Source of the DNA: Diospyros lotus
Lineage: Eukaryota; Streptophyta; Magnoliopsida; Ericales; Ebenaceae
Direction of reading: 5' to 3'
Assembly (NCBI RefSeq): GCF_014633365.1
Contig: NW_026267104.1
Span: 7,190,587-7,254,586, forward strand
Length of the DNA stretch: 64,000 bases
Shown here piece after piece: positions 52,863 through 64,000 of the stretch. Made by a program: the position numbers and the translations under genes. How positions within the stretch are numbered: position 1 is the first letter of the stretch; the number at the start of each line of letters is the position of its first letter. The notes below the pieces were generated by a model. It was not told where the DNA came from and did not search any database. It was given only the letters and a program-made list of their open reading frames with translations.

Positions 52863-54584
52863 TGTCAGAATATTCCAAGATCTCTCTATTTTAGGCAATG
52901 TACAGCTAGGAAATTTTACAGTTTCTAAATTTCTCTAGATCAGTTGATTGCTGATTCTTAGGAGATTCCTAGTTTAGAGATGTGACTAGATTTCTTTTTG
53001 TGTATATGTTCTGTCTATGTACAGCCATGTTGAAATGTGAAGAAAAATTAACTTTCTCCAAGTGGTATCAGAGCCATCTTCCTTGGGTGTTTTTGTTCCG
53101 GCCTTCGTTGCCTTATGTTCCGGCTCATTTGTCTCTCCGGCCTTCATTGCTGGCTGTTTTGACTTCATTGTTTCTAGGGCTTCTTGGCGTCCTTATTGTA
53201 GGCTTTGATCGCCACTGCCACGTTCCCAAATTCTGCCAATGTTGAAGTTTTGTGGTGCACTTCCCTCAATTGTGGGCTGTTGTCGCTAGTCTCGTCATCT
53301 TTGGCATTGAGTTGCCGTTGTTGTCATAGATACCCCCCTCTTTAAGCTGCCGGTCAACATCCCAACCCAGTCATTGACATCTAGTGTTCGTTGCCATCGT
53401 ACCCTCAATAGTTGAAGCCTATCTTTCACCCTCCCTGTACCGTCATATCTGATCAATCTGCTAGTATCAGTCCACGACTCTTGTTCCAATTGAAAAAGCA
53501 GTTATCGAGGGAATTGCAGAATCTCCATTCCTCTTACAGATTGAATGGAAAAAATTATAAAGTGGTTACAACTAGTTCGAACGTTTCTCAAAGGGAAAGG
53601 AAAACTTAGTCATCTTCATGGCACGTGACCAATACTTGATGACCCTAAGTTTGCAATATGGGATGAACAAGACTTGATGGTCATGGCATGGCTTTGGAAT
53701 GTAGTGGTACCAAAAATCAGTGATACTTGTATGTTCTTGTCCACAACAAAGGAGATTTGGGAGACTATTTGTTACGAACCTGGGGGTATAAGGGACAAAT
53801 AGAGCTATAACTACTATAAGGGGTTGTTGTTGTAAGATGATCAGGGAGTTATAAGGGTAGCTTAATGTTGTTAGGGAGTTGTAGGTTAGTTAGAAGAGAG
53901 CCCATAATAAGAAGGCTGGTGTAATAGGAGAGGGCATTGAGGATAATAACAAGTTCCTACTTCAATTATCTCTCTTGACTTTCTCTCATTTTTGTCTCTC
54001 ATTCCCTCTCGTTCTCTGTTCCTTACTTCCCTCATTCTGTTCCTTACTTCCCTCATTCTGTTCCTTTCTTAATTCCTATCTTCTTTCTTGGAATTTAGTT
54101 CGAATTCCCTCCATTACCTAGCCCTTCATCTAAGGGCTTGACAAGTGGTATCAGAGCCGGTGATCCTCGGTGGCTCTCGGGCGCGATTGAAGGAGGTGGC
54201 TGACTACGGAAAATTTCAACAAGAATTGATCAGAATTGGGTCGCGCAATTGAAGGCGTTAACTGATCGTCGATCGGAAATGGGTCACGCAATTGAAGACA
54301 GTGCAATTGAAGTAGGAAGTGGCAGACAGAAGCTAGTACAGTGCGATTAGGAATCAAGAAAATTTGAGATTGTGAATTCGGACCATTGGTTGGTGATTGG
54401 GTTAGAAGGAGGGGCTGGCGTGGGCGATGTGGAATTGCAAGCGATTAAAGGGGAATCAGATTAGCAAACGTCGACGAGAGCGGGACCCAAGGCGTGACCA
54501 AGACAAGGTAGAATGTACACGAAGCAGGAGCAATTCTGAAGTGACAATTTCAACCCAAGCCATGGTAGAAGGTACGCATTTTAA

Positions 54585-56520
54585 GTAACTTAAGTCTCGC
54601 ATGGAGGCCTTGGAGTCTAGTATTGTGGCAATGAAGGACCAAAGTCGGGAGGATATGGAGGCCCTGAAGGATAGCGTACGTGAGCTGGAGAAGGGCCAAG
54701 AATGGGCAGACTACTACTGGTAGAAGATTGACAGCATGTTCAACATGTTGTTCGCCTTGTTGCAATTTTGATTACCGGAGGACTTCCCTTCAAGATCAGG
54801 GTCGGAAGTCCGGCTTCTTCGAGTGTTGGCCATACCCCCACATCTCGATTGGAAATTCCAATCTTTGAGGGGGTGAAGCCAAGATGGTGGATCTGCCGTT
54901 GTGAGCAGTTCTTTGAATTGTACCGAATTGGAGAAGAACAGAAGTTGACGATGCCTACAACGTATCTCAATGACACTGCCAACGCCTGGTACCAAAGCTA
55001 GAAGCAATCGGAGGGTGGTGTAGTGTCTTGGGTGGCATTCGCCGAAGAGCTGTGTGGCTGATTCGATGAGAAGAGCATGGTAGACACAGTGGAAGAATTT
55101 AATAAATTGAGGCAAGATGGGTTGGTGGAAGATTACTTAAGGAGGTTCGAAGAATTAATGGCTATGATAGGAATGGCTTATATGAGCTTGCCTGAGCCTT
55201 ACTTCGTGTCAAGTTTCATTAACGGGTTGAGAGATGATTTGTGATCGGTGGTCAAGATGCTAGGTCCATCATCAGTTAAACAAGTGGCAGAGAAGGCCCG
55301 ATTGCAAGAATTGACATGGGAGGCTGTATTCAAGAAGAACAAGGCATGGACATAGCCTTGGTCGTAGCTAATAAAGGTCTAAACGCACAGTTTGAGGGTA
55401 ATCTCAGTGTTCTAAAACTCGGCTTGGGCGGCTGCTTAGGCGCTAGGCAGACACTGGCCGTCGCGAATATGGCCTAATCAGCCCCCTTAGGTGCCGACCC
55501 GGCTAATTGGTATCGGGCAGCGCCTAATCGGCCAAGGCGGGCACCTAGTCGTGTGAACCGCCTGGCCAATTAGGGTTTTTGTTTCCCCTTACCTCTTATC
55601 TCTCTCGTTGCTTTCCCCTTCTCTCTCTCACACACCGCCGCTGACTGTCTTTTGCCAAGTCGCCATTGCCGCTTGCCCTTTCTGTCTCAGCCTCTCTCGT
55701 CGCACGCTGCTGCCGTCTCTTGCGGAGTTGTCGTCGCCGCTTTCCATTTTTGTTAGCCTTCTTGTCTCACACCGCCGCCGACCGTCGTGAATGGTGGACT
55801 CGCTGTCGAGCTTCATTCCACTCTACTTTCCAGCTCTTTCTCTTGTCTTCCTCACTCCTCACCCTGCGATAAGTAATAAGCAAGTAGCAAGCGTTGTTGT
55901 TGCTTCTCTTCTTTTTGTTATTTATGTTAATATTTGTAAATGTGTGAATTTGTTGTTTGAATATTTATTAATGTTTTAAATATTTTAATATTTGTAGCAA
56001 ACAAGTTAAATGTTATTTATATTTTAATATTTGTTAATGTTATTTAATATTTATAACAACTTCTTATTGCTGCTTCTTGCTGTTGTTGGCTCTTGGCAAA
56101 CAACAATTTATTTTCTCAAGCTTAATTTCATTATTTCACTTGTTGATTCAACTTTAATTTACTTAAAAATAACATCAAAATGTTAAAAAAAAAAAAAATA
56201 GTTTTTCTAGTCCTTGCCTAGGCGCCTGAGGCACTAGGCCCCAGTCGGGCGCCCGACTAGCGCCTAACGCGTTTTAGAACACTGGGTAATCTCAAGGCTG
56301 TAGCAGGGGTAACAAATCAAGGAGGGGCCAACAATGCTATGGGTCTAGGGGCAAAACAAGAATCAAACTATGGAGCGGAGGAGACAATTGGGCCTATGCT
56401 TCAAGTGTGGTGAGAAGTACAGACAAGGGCATTAATGTAGAAGATTAATGCTGAAAATGGAAGGTACTGATGTAGATGATGAAAACGAAGAAGAACCAGT
56501 TGGAATTGGGTGATGAAGAA
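54585..56520 (+). pseudogene. Element B gag remnant, split by a hAT element
   Basis: Reads MEALESSIVAMKDQ-like coiled coil (54600), RLEIPIFEGVKPRWWICRCEQFFELYRI (54846), TYLNDTANAWYQS, EEFNKLRQDGLVEDYLRRFEELM, LPEPYFVSSFINGLRDDL, KQVAEKARLQEL (to about 55320): a Retrotrans_gag (Ty3) domain. Stops interrupt it (WYQS*, DDL*). After the hAT element, the trace RLCFKCGEKYRQGH (near 56405) is a zinc-knuckle remnant. Confidence 0.7.
55405..56284. mobile_element. Non-autonomous hAT element (880 bp)
   Basis: Terminal inverted repeats CAGTGTTCTAAAAC at the left and GTTTTAGAACACTG at the right, with an exact 8 bp target duplication GGTAATCT (55397-55404 and 56285-56292). Subterminal regions are rich in GGCGCCTAGGCGC-type words. 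The middle has CT-rich sequence that looks like a gene leader (55600-55860), but no transposase. Inserted in the gag of element B. Confidence 0.92.
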
Positions 56521-57602
56521 GGTATAGTTGTTTCAAATTCTTGAGGACAAGAATTTCCTCAAGGGGAGGGGAATTGTTACGAACCTAGGGGTATAAGGGA
56601 CAAATAGAGCTATAACTACTGTAAGGGGTGGTTGTTGTAAGATGATTAGGGAGTTATAAGGTAGCTTAATGTTGTTAGGGAGTTGCAGGTTAGTTAGAAG
56701 AGAGTCTATAATAAGAAGGCTGGTGTAATAAGAGAGGGCATCGAGGATAATAACAAGTTCTTACTTCAATTCTCTCTCTTGACTTTCTCTCATTTTCGTC
56801 TCTCATTCCCTTTCGTTCGCTCTTCCTTCCTTCCCTTATTCTATTTCTTTCTTAATTCCTATTTTCTTTCTTGGAATTCAGTCCGAATTCCCTCCATTAC
56901 CCAATCCTCTATCTGAGGGCTTGACACTATTCAACAGACATACTCCAAGAAGAATCACTCGGCCCAGATTTGTGAGATCAAGGTCAAATTAATGGTTGCC
57001 AAGCAAGGTAATCTTTCTATCATTGAGTATACGAATTTGTTGAAGAATTTATGGTAGGAGGTGGATCACTATCGATCCCTTCCAATGAAAGACCAAGATG
57101 ATGCTGCTACTCCAAGGAAGTTTATCGAAAAATATTGAATATATGATTTCTTGGTTGGACTTCAGCCTGAATTTGATCGAGTCAAGGTTTAAATCTTTGG
57201 TAAAGAAGAATTACCATTGCTAAATGAGACCATTGCTATCATTTGGGCGGAGGAAAGTAGAAGGGATGTGATGCTTAGGGATCAAGTGGTGGAAGGATCA
57301 GCGTTAACAACAAAGGGCTACAAGGATAATCCTCGAGCCAAGCAAGTTGCTTTGCATTTAGAGGGTAAGAAATCTGAATCCAAGCAGAACAACTAGTTTA
57401 ATCTTGTGTGTAACTATTGTAACAAAAAGGGCCATGTTAAAGATGAATGCTATAAGCTCCATGGTAGACCCCAAGAGGTTGATCGTGGATATGGCGAACA
57501 AAGGAAGGGACAAGAAAATTTGTCTCAGTCAAAGGAGTTGGGATCCCAAGAAACCTCTAGCACAATGGACTTGATAAACAAGACATCGAAAAGCTGAAGG
57601 CC

Positions 57603-59324
57603 TATCACGACCCCAAGGAATCCCCAAGGATATAATAATCATATGAATTATATGTTTCGTTTTTTGATTGTATTTTTTGTTATAACTGTTAGTATATCCA
57701 GTTGTAAGCCTATAAATAGGCTAGAGTAGTTAGAGGATGGTATGTTTTTGAATGATAATTGAATTCTCCCATTTCCCTCTCATCAATTCTTTCTCAATTT
57801 TCCTCTGATCTCTCTCTCTCTTTTTCTGTAAATCTCCCCAATTCTTGCTACATCTTTTTCCCTTTTTAGCCTAATTTCCCTCCATTTCTTTCAAATTCCC
57901 ATTCGAACTCTAGTCAAACCCTAGGGTCGTAACATTTGGTATCAGAGCCGATCATCCACGGTTATGATCCGAAAGTTTTTAGCAATTAACCAAGGCGATT
58001 CCGTGCAGCAAATTTCGACAGAGGTAGATTCTTAGAATTTGAAGGCGACTACGAATCTAGTAACAATAGGCAAGTTCAGGTGATCTATGCCGATCTCTCG
58101 ATTCCGACAATAGATTGCGGAATTGGTCGAGTGTAGTAGGTGTTTCCGAAAGCTCGGTATAATTGATCGAACAATAGAGTCGATCAATTACAAAGGGGGG
58201 GGGGAGCTTCAGGTGGAGCGAATTGAATTCATGTGAATTCAGTTATGGTGATTTCGACAATCCTTGGCAGATAGGTTTGGGAGTTGAGCAACGATGTCTG
58301 ACGATCCAGGCTTGACGTGAACGTAGGTTCGACAAATCAGTGGTTGGTGATTGGGTAAGAAGTGTACGCAGGCTTGGGGCGATGACCCATAGTCGAGGGG
58401 ATAGTGCGGCTAACAAAGAAAATATGCAGGAGGATCTAGCTACCTCTCAAGAAGGAGTGCAGAGAGACTTGGAGAGGTATCGGAAGATGATGGAGCAACA
58501 TGGCCAACGGATCCACAATATGTTCAACATGTTGTCTTCCCTACCTCAAGTCCGGTTATCGATGGATTTTCCTCTCGGGCAATAGCTGATCCAATTCTTC
58601 CCAACCATGGCATCCTTCCTAGGACATTTGGATTACAAGAAATAGAGGAACTTTGGGCGTGGGAACCAGAAATTCAGGTAAAAGGTTCATCTTCCCACAC
58701 TCCACATCATACCCTAGTGCCTAGGGAAGGGGAGGCCAGGCAGACTAATTTAGCTGGAAATTTACATGATTGATTTGGGGAGAAGAACGTGATTAATGTG
58801 ACTAAGGAGTTCAACAAATTAAGGTAGGAGGGATCGGTGGCAAATTTTCTGGTTAGATTTGAGGAGCTAAGGTCCCTAATGTGGAGTTCTCAACCAGCTC
58901 TGACAAAGCACTATTTTGTATCAAGTTTTATTAAGGGGCTGAAGGGCAAACTAAGGTCAATGGTCAAGATGATGATGCCTGCAATCGTGAAACAGGTGGT
59001 AGAGAAAGCAAGGTTTTAGGAACTCGCCTTGGAAGCCATTTTTAGAAAGCATAAGCTACAGCCTAATGGATCTATTGAGAGTAGCAACCAACAAATTGAA
59101 GGAGCCTCTAAGGTTGCAAATCATGTCGAGCAAGAATCTGAGGAAAGATTGAAGTTGGACTGGCCAGTTGTAACTAAAACCTTCAGTAATGAAGAGAGAT
59201 CGGACATGGATATTGGTGGGGATCACAGTTTATATTTGTAGGAACCCAATGGAGTAGCATCGGGAGATGAGGATGACGTTGCAGATAGGTTCCTTGCCAT
59301 TGATGAAAGACATGTTAAAGCATC
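57603..59324 (+). mobile_element. Element C: LTR and gag of a gypsy element, cut by element D
   Basis: LTR 57603-57934 (TATCACGACCCC...GGGTCGTAACA, its first TG changed to TA), then primer site TGGTATCAGAGC (57937-57948) and a gag related to that of element B. The flank before it is AGGCC. The 3' part is beyond element D and probably outside the window. Confidence 0.7.
58337..59241 (+). pseudogene. Element C gag remnant
   Basis: Pieces at 58340-58585 (coiled-coil N-terminal part, KENMQEDLATSQEGVQRDLERYRKMM), 58837-59019 (MANFLVRFEELRSLM, HYFVSSFIKGLKGKLRSMVKMM) and 59029-59241. This is the same Retrotrans_gag pattern as in element B (FEELM, YFVSSFINGL), so B and C are relatives. Stops and an unreadable middle make it a pseudogene. 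Confidence 0.7.
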
Positions 59325-59553
59325 TTGTACTGTAGCATCCAATAGTTTTAGTTATAGCTTTGCGCCTTGTTTTAAGTTAAGTTGTTTAGGCGCGCTTTAG
59401 CTGTCTTCTATATAAACAGCAAAGCTAGCTGCTTGTAAGTGTGATGTTCATTCTTAAAGAATTATGAAGTTAGTGCAATTTATTCTCTCTTTGTTCAGTT
59501 GTTGTTTTCTCTTCTGTTTGATCACCTTTCCTAGGGTTTCTTAAGATCTTACA
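59325..59553 (+). repeat. LTR of copia element D
   Basis: About 229 bp, TGTACTGTAGC...GATCTTACA, with a TATA box (CTATATAAAC near 59407-59416) in plus orientation. The start could instead be TGTAGC at 59331. No primer site follows; inverted RT sequence begins three bases later. Confidence 0.6.
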
Positions 59554-59555
59554 TG

Positions 59556-62500
59556 CCAAAAACTGACTTAATCTATTAACCACAAAGGCAATATTCGGCT
59601 GAGTGTAAGTCAAGTATTGAAGAGAGCCAATTAGGGTTCAATACAAGGATGGATTAGAAAACATTTCACCTTCATTTGTAAGAGAAAACCCAGAAGTTGC
59701 AGGTGTTGCACAAGTTGCTGTCATACATGTCAGCTTTCTTCAACAAATCCATAGTGTACTTGGCTTAAGTTAAGTAAATTCCAGCTGTATTTCTAAAAGC
59801 CTCAAACTCTTAAGAAATAATTGACTGAACCTAGGGTTTTTAATGCAAATGTTATGTCCAAATCTTTAATACATAGCTGAAGGGCAGTAGAATCAGACCC
59901 GGTTATAAGAATATCATCAATATAAACCAAAACAAACAAGACATAAGAGGCTGTCCGTTTAATAAAAAGAGAAGCATCTGATGTAGCTCCAGTAAAACCC
60001 CAACTCTGAAATGTAGATTTTAGCTTTACATACTAAGCATGAGGTGCTTGTTTTAAACCATATAGGGACTTCCTTAATTTGCAAACATTAGAGGGATATT
60101 GGGAACTAACAAAAACCTCAGGTTGAGTCATGTAAACAGTTTCTTCCAAGTCACCATTTAGAAAAGCATTGTTGATATCCATTTGTTGAATATCCCAACC
60201 TAAAGTGATAGCTAAGGAAAATAATACTCTGATTGTTGGAGCTTTCACAACAGGGCTAAAAGTTTCAGCATAGTCTACACCAGGTGTTTGTAAGAAACTC
60301 TTAGCTACCAATCTTGCTTTATGCTTAAGAACAGAACCATCTGATTTATATTTGACCTGAAACACCCATTTGCTTTCAATGATATTCATATCTGTTGAAA
60401 AGGGAACAAGATCCCATGTTTTATTCCTCTTCAAGGATGCAAATTCTTCTTGCATAGCCTTCAACCATCGAGAATCTAGCAAAGCCTCATGAACTGAATA
60501 TGGTTCTAGGCTACTCATTAAGGCATGAGGAGAGGCACTAACAAGTCTTTGTGTTTTAGATTGGGTGAGCATAGGATGTATGGTGGTATGAAAGGAAAAT
60601 TTGTGCTTAAGAAAGGGAAAACAAGCACAACCAAGTGGTTGAAGAAGTAAATAGTTGGGAGATTTCCCAAACAGCAACTGAAATGGACCGGTAAATTTTA
60701 TGGGTGATGCTGGCAGCAAATTGATGATATGAACTGCGGTTTGAAATGCTTCTACCCAATACTTAAGAGGCATATGAGAGTGAGCTAATAGAGTTAATCC
60801 CATTTCAGCTATATGACGATATTTTCTCTCAGCCACACCATTTTGTTGATGTGTGTATGGACATGAAAATCGAACTTGAATCCCAAAGCTTCTAAGATAA
60901 GGTAAAAAGGCCTTAAATTCTCCCTCATTGTCAGTTTGTAAAGCTTTTAGTTTGTGTTGGTAATGTAGTTCAACAAATTTGTGAAAGGCTATAAATGTGG
61001 GTAGAGCATCTGATTTGAGTTTCATGGGATATAACCAAGAACATCCCAAACACATCTATGATTGTGGGTAAACATCCATTTGATTTGAGTTTGTGTTGAT
61101 GGATGCCCCAAGCGAGCATGCCATTGTTTACAAACATCCGAACCAGTTTGAACTACATTGACACAATGATTTGGCAACTCATGACAAAATGAGTGCTTAT
61201 TACATGGATTTTTGTACTGTTTATTACATGTAGAAAGAAAGGTAGACTGAACAGAATCAATAGGCTCAATAGAATGAATAGAGTGATTGGATGCAGCTGG
61301 AACAAAAGCTGAATTCAGTCGATAGAGTCCATTCCTAAGATGTCCTTGAAGTAGCATCTATCTAGAATCCTTGTCCTTAACAACACACGAATGTGAATCA
61401 AATTCAGTAACAACATTATTATCTCGAGTTAATTGAGAAACACTAATCAAATTTTACTTCATGTGAGGAACATGAAGAACATGAGGTAAAGAGAAAAGAT
61501 TTAGGATTAGAAACGAAAGAAATTTGTGTAGTACCAATAGCTGTGATAGGTAAAGACTTACCATTACCAATTGTGACTTTGTTATTGCCATGAGAAGGTG
61601 AATGATTGGACAGATTGTTAACATTGGAGGTAATGTGATTTGTGGCTCCAGAATCCACAAACCAGGAAGGATCAGACTGATCATAAGGTAAAAATGAAGG
61701 TTCAGATGATTGAGGTGTGGTGCCATGAGCAGTGCCATGATATGAACCTAAATCAGTCATGTAGCCTTCACTAGAATCCCAAACAGAAGCTAGGTATGCC
61801 TAAGAATCACGAAAATTGTTTTGACCACCTGAACTTCCTCTTCCAAAATTAGGACCAGAACTTCGATAATTTTTTTTTATCAAATCTGTGATAGCATTTA
61901 TCCATAAAATACCTTGGTTTTCCGCAAAGCTGACAATAAATTCTTTTGCCATTTGATCTACCTCTCCCTCTACCTCCTCTAGTGCCAAATTGACCTCCTC
62001 GATTATTATAACCTCCTCTAGTGTTTGGAATAGATCTAGTTCCATTTTGTGCTAAATAAGAAGCAATGTTAATTGACATTGAAGATGACATAGGTGAATC
62101 AAAAGCAGTTGTCAAATGTGGCACATTCTGTGTGACTAACCGCTGTTCATGCATCAAAAGGAGATATTGCACATTTTCTAGATCTATTTCATCCATCTGT
62201 TATGTTATGAGACTAACAATAGTCTCATAATCATGATCTAAGCCATTTAAGATAGCTAATAATAGCTCCTTATTAGGAAGAGGTTCTCATATGGTTGCAA
62301 GAGCATGGCCTATCGTTTTGATCTTTAAAATATAGTCATTAACAGATAGAGATTCCTTCTTTACTGAACGTAATTGTTGCTTTAATTGAAAGGATTTTGC
62401 AATAGTTTGTTTAAAATATAATTTCTCCAAGGTAGACCATACCTTAGCAGATGATTCACAATGAATCACCTGTGCCAGGACATCTCTATCAATAGTTGAG

Positions 62501-62772
62501 AAAAGCTAGCCAAGAAGAAGCTGGTCTGACCGCAACCAATCCATGTAGTCATCATTCAATTTTGTAGCTTCAGCATCGCCACTGTCTGGATCCATAATAA
62601 ACTTTGGAGGAGGTGTCGAATTGTTTAGAAATTGAACTAGATCGAACGCTCGAATAGTAGCTAGAACTTGAGCTTTCCAAAAGATGTAGTTCCCATTGTC
62701 GAGCTTGATCAGTACATAGTTCAAGGCTTTTGCAACTGCACCAAAACCAGAATGCCAAACACAAACATCCAT
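59556..62772 (-). pseudogene. Copia element D, inverted gag to RT part
   Basis: The minus strand from ATG 62772 reads gag (KALNYVLIKLDNGNYIFWKAQVLATIRAFDLVQFL), a knuckle CQLCGKPRYFMDKC whose His is changed, protease WFVDSGATNHIT, the pre-integrase part HARLGHPSTQTQ, integrase (LKALQTDNEGEFK, YTHQQNGVAERKYRHI, with its Glu kept), then RT: KSKWVFQVKYKSDG-type start, DINNAFLNGDLEETVY and LYGLKQAP, and on to 59556. Stops and frameshifts are present (near 61060, 61360, 61800, 60030). Its last 600 bases repeat 62812-63412 in opposite orientation. Confidence 0.8.
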
Positions 62773-62815
62773 TTATAGCATGACAAAATGGATGTTTTTG
62801 TCATGCTATAAATGG
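62769..62815. repeat. Hairpin at the inversion junction of element D
   Basis: Perfect 20 bp inverted arms (62769-62788 and 62796-62815) around a 7-base loop. A second overlapping inverted match (AAACATCCATTT near 62763 and AAATGGATGTTT near 62786) makes the site look like a fold-back or template-switch scar. Confidence 0.85.
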
Positions 62816-64000
62816 TGACTTGGAAGAAACTGTTTACATGACTCAACCTAAGGGTTTTGTTAGTTCCCAATATCCCTCTAATGTTTGCAAATTAAGGAAG
62901 TCCCTATATGGTTTAAAACAAGCACCTTGTGCTTGGTATGTAAAGTTGAAATATGCATTTCAGAGTTGGGGTTTTACTAGAGCTACATTAGATGCTTCTC
63001 TTTTTATTAAATGGACAACCTTTTATGTCTTGTTTGTTTTGGTTTATGTTGATGATATTCTTATAACCGGGTCTGATTCTACTGCTTTTCAGCTGTGTAT
63101 TAAAGATTTGGACAGAACATTTGCATTAAAAACCCTAGGTTCAGTCAATTATTTCTTAGGGTTTGAGGCTTTTAGAAATACAACTGGAATTTACTTAACT
63201 CAAGCCAAGTAAACTATGGATTTATTGAAGAAAGCTGACATGTATGACAGTAAATCTTGTGCTACACCTGCAACTTTTGGGTTTTCTCTTACAAATGAAG
63301 GTGATATGTTTTCTAATCCATCCTTGTATCGAACCCTAATTGGCTCTCTTCAATACTTGACTTACACTTGGCCGGATATTGCCCTTGTGGTTAATAGATT
63401 AAGTCAGTTTTTGATAGCTCATAAAGTGCAGCACTGGGTTGCCTGTAAGTGGCTGCTTAGATATTTGAAAGGCACAGTGGTTTATGGTCTTTTATTCTCT
63501 CCCTCACCTGGAAATTTAGCTATTTCAGTCTACACTGATGCAGATCATGCAGGGTGCAAGGTTACAAGGTGCTCCACCAATGGTTTTTGTGCATTTCTTG
63601 GCTATAATCTGATTGTTTGGGGCTCTAGAAAACAAACGGTGGTTGCTCGGTCAGTAGGGGAAGCTAAATGCCGAGCTATAGCTCGAGGAGTAACAGAATT
63701 ACTATGGCTGAAGCCATTATTTTCAAAACTGGGGTATTTAGATACTCTTTCTTCTAAGCCTATTGTGTGGAGTGACAATTTGGCTGCCAAGAGTATGGCT
63801 GAAAATCTAGTTTTCCATGGGAGAACTAAGCACATAGAGCTTGATATTCACTTCATTCGAGAAAAGGTTGAAAAGGATGAAATAGAAATAAGATATGTGC
63901 CTACAAAACATTAGATTGCTGATGTTTTCACAAAAGGGCTAACTAAGGACCGTTTTTAGTTTTTGTGCATCAAGCTTGGCTTAAAGTTTTCTCCAGTGTA
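62812..64000 (+). pseudogene. Copia element D, forward RT and RNase H part
   Basis: Plus strand: NGDLEETVYMTQPKGFV, LYGLKQAPCAWYVKL, LVYVDDILITGSD (intact RT catalytic YVDD), TLGSVNYFLGFEA, a stop after QAK at 63210, then MDLLKKADMYDSKSCATP, PDIALVVNRLSQFL, LRYLKGTVVYGL and RNase H (VYTDADHAGC, STNGFCAFLG, SVGEAKCRAIARGVTELLWL, KHIELDIHFIREKV, YVPTKH). One more stop before IADVFTKGL (63912). It runs off the window end before any 3' LTR. Confidence 0.85.

Larger units (their letters stand above)
53770..56926 (+). mobile_element. Element B: gag-only LTR retrotransposon (3.16 kb)
   Basis: LTRs 53770-54143 (374 bp) and 56575-56926 (352 bp), TGTTACGAACCT...GGGCTTGACA, with target duplication CTATT at 53765-53769 and 56927-56931. 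Primer site TGGTATCAGAGC at 54146-54157; polypurine tract AAGGGGAGGGG at about 56561-56571. The internal region holds only a gypsy-type gag plus a hAT insertion; no pol is seen. The 5' LTR has a small internal duplication (TTCCTTACTTCCCTCATTCTG-like, about 54022-54063) that explains its extra length. Confidence 0.85.
53480..57600 (+). pseudogene. Copia A gag remnant with zinc knuckle
   Basis: Pieces before element B: LHSSYRLNGKNY, then codons recalling GTCD...FAIWDEQDLMVMAWLW and TKEIWET. After it: QICEIKVKLMVAKQGNLSIIEYTNLLKNLW, FLVGLQPEFDRVKV, LPLLNETIAIIWAEESRR, and the knuckle CNYCNKKGHVKDECYKLHG (57406-57465). This matches the copia Gag (UBN2-like) order. Frameshifts and stops are present. 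Confidence 0.7.
52863..57602 (+). mobile_element. Copia element A: 5' LTR, primer site and gag, split by element B
   Basis: LTR 52863-53060 (TGTCAGAATATTCC...TTTCTCCA), then primer site TGGTATCAGAGC (53063-53074), a leader, and copia gag from about 53480. Element B interrupts gag at 53770 with duplication CTATT; gag resumes at 56932. Element C cuts the copy again at 57603. Its pol and 3' LTR are not in the window. Confidence 0.7.

Overview
The window is plant nuclear DNA, most likely from a eudicot. It is AT-rich and packed with nested LTR retrotransposons of plant type (Ty1/copia, Ty3/gypsy chromovirus-like, Athila-like and Tat-like). It holds three recognisable host genes of plant organisation: an intronless UDP-glucuronate 4-epimerase (GAE1-like), a spliced tRNA 2'-phosphotransferase, and one exon of a plastid CDP-diacylglycerol synthase. 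I saw no tRNA, rRNA or CRISPR. All calls come from reading the sequence; no database search was run.

Bases 1 to about 29,950 form one nest of transposons. The host is a decayed minus-strand copia element, and five insertions split it. They are a 5'-truncated LINE (1504-2948), a 2.56 kb solo LTR (3512-6071, target duplication CGTGG), a 1.42 kb solo LTR (6263-7682), and a 20.7 kb chromovirus-like gypsy element (8791-29490, target duplication GCAGA). The gypsy element in turn holds a 13.8 kb Athila-like element on the minus strand (12290-26066, target duplication ACTAC). The Athila-like element is the highlight. Between its pol gene and its 3' LTR it carries two intact ORFs. One is a complete LOG-type cytokinin-activating phosphoribohydrolase. 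The other is a basic four-cysteine protein that resembles carlavirus-type nucleic-acid-binding proteins. Copies of the element's polypurine-tract motif lie on both sides of this module.

Bases 30,000 to 35,108 hold palindromic, MITE-like sequence and the 3' part of a Tat-like element: an antisense extra ORF (putative gypsy-type domain plus coiled coil) and a 916 bp LTR full of GCGGCAA-type repeats. Bases 35,109-39,448 are AT-rich intergenic DNA with microsatellites.

Bases 39,449-51,374 are the genic part. GAE1-like (+) converges on the tRNA 2'-phosphotransferase gene (-). A 5.2 kb intron of the latter contains a 4.76 kb head-to-head inverted repeat of hAT transposase sequence, which would fold into a long hairpin when the host gene is transcribed. 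A 100-N assembly gap follows, and it probably hides the first exons of both the phosphotransferase and the divergently oriented CDP-DAG synthase.

Bases 51,375-64,000 show no further exon. They hold a TRIM element and a second nest: a copia element (A) split by a gag-only gypsy element (B, itself carrying a non-autonomous hAT element with an 8 bp target duplication) and by a related gag element (C). Element C is in turn split by a copia element (D) whose gag-to-RT part lies inverted, with about 600 bp of RT in both orientations.
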